From positions 1-64,000 of the forward strand of contig ONKD01000021.1 in the NCBI GenBank assembly GCA_900318345.1: a stretch of 64,000 nucleotides of DNA, in the 5' to 3' direction. The translations under genes were made by a program, and so were the position numbers. Each line of letters opens with the position of its first letter. Position 1 is the stretch's first letter. This DNA comes from an uncultured Prevotellaceae bacterium (GTDB taxonomy: Bacteria; Bacteroidota; Bacteroidia; Bacteroidales; Muribaculaceae). The notes below the pieces were generated by a model. That model made no database searches. It saw only the letters and a list, made by a program, of their open reading frames with translations, and was not told the DNA's origin. Of this stretch, positions 62,901-64,000 are shown piece after piece.

Positions 62901-63020
62901 GGTGTAGTTGATGCCGCCAACTGTCACGTTGGCAGCTTGTAGTGCTGTCGCCGTGGCTAGGCATCCTAGCGCCAACAAGAGGTGGCGCAACCATTTTTTT
63001 TGAGTTGGGTTCTTTTCCAT
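59910..63020 (-). CDS. BspA-like leucine-rich-repeat surface protein with dockerin
   Basis: 1036 residues. Signal peptide (LLLALGCLATATALQA). Residues about 30-610 hold BspA/LRR_5-type repeats (ITAFYNTALTSFTFPSALTS, IPASVTSIGQGAF). Residues about 620-960 form a propeller-like region with Trp/Tyr-rich blades (GLYFATTDGSLMYKDESGN, NKIYISDRNVGIHELN, GIFWMSKKFNGICLL). Two dockerin-like repeats end it (DVNGDGEVNISD twice). BspA-like proteins bind host or partner cells; whether this one does is not known. It has a TACATTTG element at 63083-63076. Confidence 0.88.
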   Translation of the reverse strand: MEKNPTQKKWLRHLLLALGCLATATALQAANVTVGGINYTTNTTKKEATIAKYTIDKNVTPYDTLFYTGDIVIPETITVDGTEYTVVATAANSFLDCRDLTSVTLPATCVTIARNTFKGCSALTHSPLPSTVTSVGSGVFNGCTSLEEVTIWPGWNKPISEEFANCPNLKTLIIAPGSEPVVMKVNMFGANSEARVAINSIEYIYMGRNVDASAYTNAEQPFHNMGGLKTLVIGGETTTIQGTTFQGCTALQTVTFEEGNKVNSIGNSAFASCTSLTGIDIPHAVTTIEQSTFNGCRNLTHFSMGDAVTSIGITAFYNTALTSFTFPSALTSISQSAFENSKLQGDIVLPGSLTAIGTQAFANTQLTGVSIPASVTSIGQGAFAPIPTLASIILPAECASFKLENGVLLNAAGNRLLVTAHEGEMATSYSNPTVTSIDNYGLAYAPFTSVELPALATIGNYGFAYSDIESYTLASNVTVGQNVFAGSALQSIVIAEGRNEIPQGLCAGCLQLTSATLPTTTTNMMRNCFEGCTALESMEIPANVNYMEPGSVPATIQTLRVLNVNTPALAAGVFNESQGNVVCKVAPESVNAYKSANQWRYLNIVADPTIQGDGATLGCPSGLYFATTDGSLMYKDESGNIVNTNFNAGQHAFTLQSYKNRVYVAVAGQRFTYQDPNQPLGDGELFYVNNTNGIFYRVTVLNNVGYAPSEDPFTMFIDKNENKIYISDRNVGIHELNADTTGLYGQQPFLLQNQWLPYYNDEISWGSITGGFTQDKHGIFWMSKKFNGICLLRFKKGDIYPDGGAGHTKHYNALFKDAIIKTFYLDEENGYLYMQVQTDPNGCVPGIYRIALNKIENMETGADLEGNADLRIADCELIDDSPIKVEGAEDSGEIANVAQINSDGEYIYWSYIAPATDADAIRNSVALDTNNPLHHSGIKCLPAKANEDGTMPTTVTFAIEGVEAYGVCGATYNEPGPGPEPVPGDVNGDGEVNISDVSDIIDAILGGNMAPGADVNGDGEVNISDINAVIDYILSH

Positions 63021-63126
63021 AAGCGTTTACTTATTATAATTGGTTATTAAATGATAAATTCTTCTATTCAACCCACAAATGTAAACAAAATCGTCGAAAA
63101 AAGTATTAATGATATAAAGTTTTTGT

Positions 63127-63161
63127 AAAAAATCTGCCGCTCCCAGCACAGGGAACGGCAG
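63127..63161 (-). terminator. rho-independent terminator of the HU gene
   Basis: An 11-bp stem with one mismatch (63134-63144 with 63151-63161), then six T on the minus strand (63132-63127). Confidence 0.8.
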
Positions 63162-63215
63162 ACATTAATTCGTTGTCAAGGATATAATAATCCTTAAGAC
63201 CTAGCAAGCAATTTA

Positions 63216-63494
63216 TTATTTCTTGTTTACCTTCTCGGCCAGTTCAGCGCCAGCTTTGAACTTAACAACTTTCTTTGCAGGGATAGTGATCTTCTCCTTG
63301 GTTGCGGGGTTGATGCCTTCGCGAGCATCCTTCTCAACTACCTGGAAGGTGCCAAATCCGATCAGGGCAACTTTCTTTCCATCCTTCAGGGCGCAACCCA
63401 TTGAGCAAAGCATAGCGTCGAGCGCAGCCTTAGCCTGTACTTTGGTGAGATTAGCCTTTTCGGCAATTGCTTGAATTAATTCAGTCTTGTTCAT
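63216..63494 (-). CDS. HU family DNA-binding protein
   Basis: 92 residues, the standard HU/IHF length. MNKTELIQAIAEKANLTKVQ at the start and IGFGTFQVVEKDAREG with the DNA-binding arm INPATKEKITIPAKKVVKFK. A small basic nucleoid protein that bends DNA as a dimer. Monocistronic, with an exact promoter and terminator. Confidence 0.95.
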   Translation of the reverse strand: MNKTELIQAIAEKANLTKVQAKAALDAMLCSMGCALKDGKKVALIGFGTFQVVEKDAREGINPATKEKITIPAKKVVKFKAGAELAEKVNKK

Positions 63495-63551
63495 AGTGTA
63501 AATTTTTGAAAAATAAGTTATGTGAATAAAATATGTTTAATTTTCTTTGCG

Positions 63552-63581
63552 CAAATATAAGTAAAACAACATTTTCTGCAA
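63552..63581 (-). promoter_or_regulatory. Bacteroidetes-type promoter of the HU gene
   Basis: On the minus strand TTG (63581-63579), 19-base spacer, TATATTTG (63559-63552). Confidence 0.75.
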
Positions 63582-63716
63582 AAAAAATGGGAAAAAAAGT
63601 GCTGTTTTTGAACAAAAATCGACGAATTAAGGGATTTTTATATCTAAAATCACGTTTTATAGGGAGTTTTTGGTTATTTTTGTGCGGAAATTAAAGAGTA
63701 CAATTCATAATTGTTT

Positions 63717-64000
63717 ATGCAATACGAAAATCGCTCATTTTGGGCTTCAATCGCACCAGTGACCAAACATCTTCTCGTGATTAATGTAATCATGTGGTTG
63801 GCAACCGTTGTGTTTCAGCGGGTAGGGCTGATAGACTTAAATCGCTGGCTGGGTTTGCACTTTTGGCAAGGAAGTCATTTTAATGTCGGGCAGCTGATAT
63901 CCTACATGTTCATGCATGACACGAGCAACTTCTGGCATATTTTCGTAAACATGTTCATGTTGTGGATGTTTGGTAGCACGCTTGAGCGTGTGTTAGGCTC
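63717..64000 (+). CDS. rhomboid family intramembrane serine protease, 5' end
   Basis: 94 residues from the ATG at 63717 to the window edge. HLLVINVIMWLATVVFQRVG is the first membrane helix. YMFMHDTSNFWHIFVNMFML and WMFGSTLERVLG match the conserved L1 loop and second helix of bacterial rhomboids, including the His-containing HxxxNMxxL motif. The catalytic GxSG and second His lie beyond the window. A TATTTTTG element (63675-63682) is upstream. Confidence 0.85.
   Translation, partial: MQYENRSFWASIAPVTKHLLVINVIMWLATVVFQRVGLIDLNRWLGLHFWQGSHFNVGQLISYMFMHDTSNFWHIFVNMFMLWMFGSTLERVLG

Noticed and set aside
1-64000. CRISPR arrays, tRNA, rRNA genes, insertion sequences
   Set aside because: No repeat-spacer pattern, cloverleaf, rRNA segment or transposase was found. 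The only repeats are the short interspersed and heptamer-like ones.

Overview
The window comes from a gut-type Bacteroidales genome, most likely Muribaculaceae or Prevotellaceae. Supporting signs are promoters of the Bacteroidetes form TTG-N19-TAnnTTTG, a conserved ileS / TraR-DksA-like / lspA / DUF4296 gene order, vitamin B12 loci with a BtuB-type receptor and a BtuG-like beta-propeller, families typical of the phylum (DUF3667, DUF5723, DUF4465, BspA-like repeats, PepSY-like proteins), and many secreted proteins ending in a dockerin-like pair of repeats. The family-level assignment is inference.

Layout. 1-4.3 kb: the 3' end of one dockerin-tailed protein, then a dockerin-tailed C10 (streptopain-type) cysteine protease. 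4.3-13.9 kb: a GH13 alpha-amylase with dockerin, an acyltransferase, an M16 peptidase and an M6 peptidase with dockerin. 14.2-16.3 kb: polynucleotide phosphorylase whose frame is broken twice. 16.4-21.8 kb: two oppositely oriented sets of PepSY-like and DUF3667 genes mixed with small interspersed repeats. 21.8-32.2 kb: a long minus-strand run with an acyltransferase, a GH9-polysaccharide deacetylase fusion, a chromate transporter pair, DUF4296, lspA, a DksA-like gene and ileS. 32.4-37.1 kb: cobalamin riboswitch, BtuB-like receptor, BtuG-like lipoprotein and a dockerin-tailed surface protein. 37.3-46.6 kb: a small secreted protein, a DUF5723 protein and four tandem dockerin-tailed secreted proteins, each with its own promoter and terminator. 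46.9-49.7 kb: nrdDG, anaerobic ribonucleotide reduction. 49.7-54.6 kb: a second cobalamin riboswitch controlling three dockerin-tailed secreted proteins and no receptor. 54.8-59.6 kb: a HIT protein, greA, a flippase, an acetyltransferase and a symporter. 59.7-64 kb: a candidate small RNA, a BspA-like dockerin protein, HU and the start of a rhomboid protease.

How it works together. Thirteen exported proteins in 64 kb (proteases, amylase, B12-locus proteins, leucine-rich repeat and beta-sandwich proteins) share a C-terminal dockerin-like module, yet no cohesin is recognisable here. This points to a shared but unidentified anchoring or assembly partner at the cell surface. The most unusual case is the second B12 locus, where relatives of surface B12-locus proteins carry this module instead of a lipid anchor. 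Two orphan promoter-terminator pairs look like small RNA genes.
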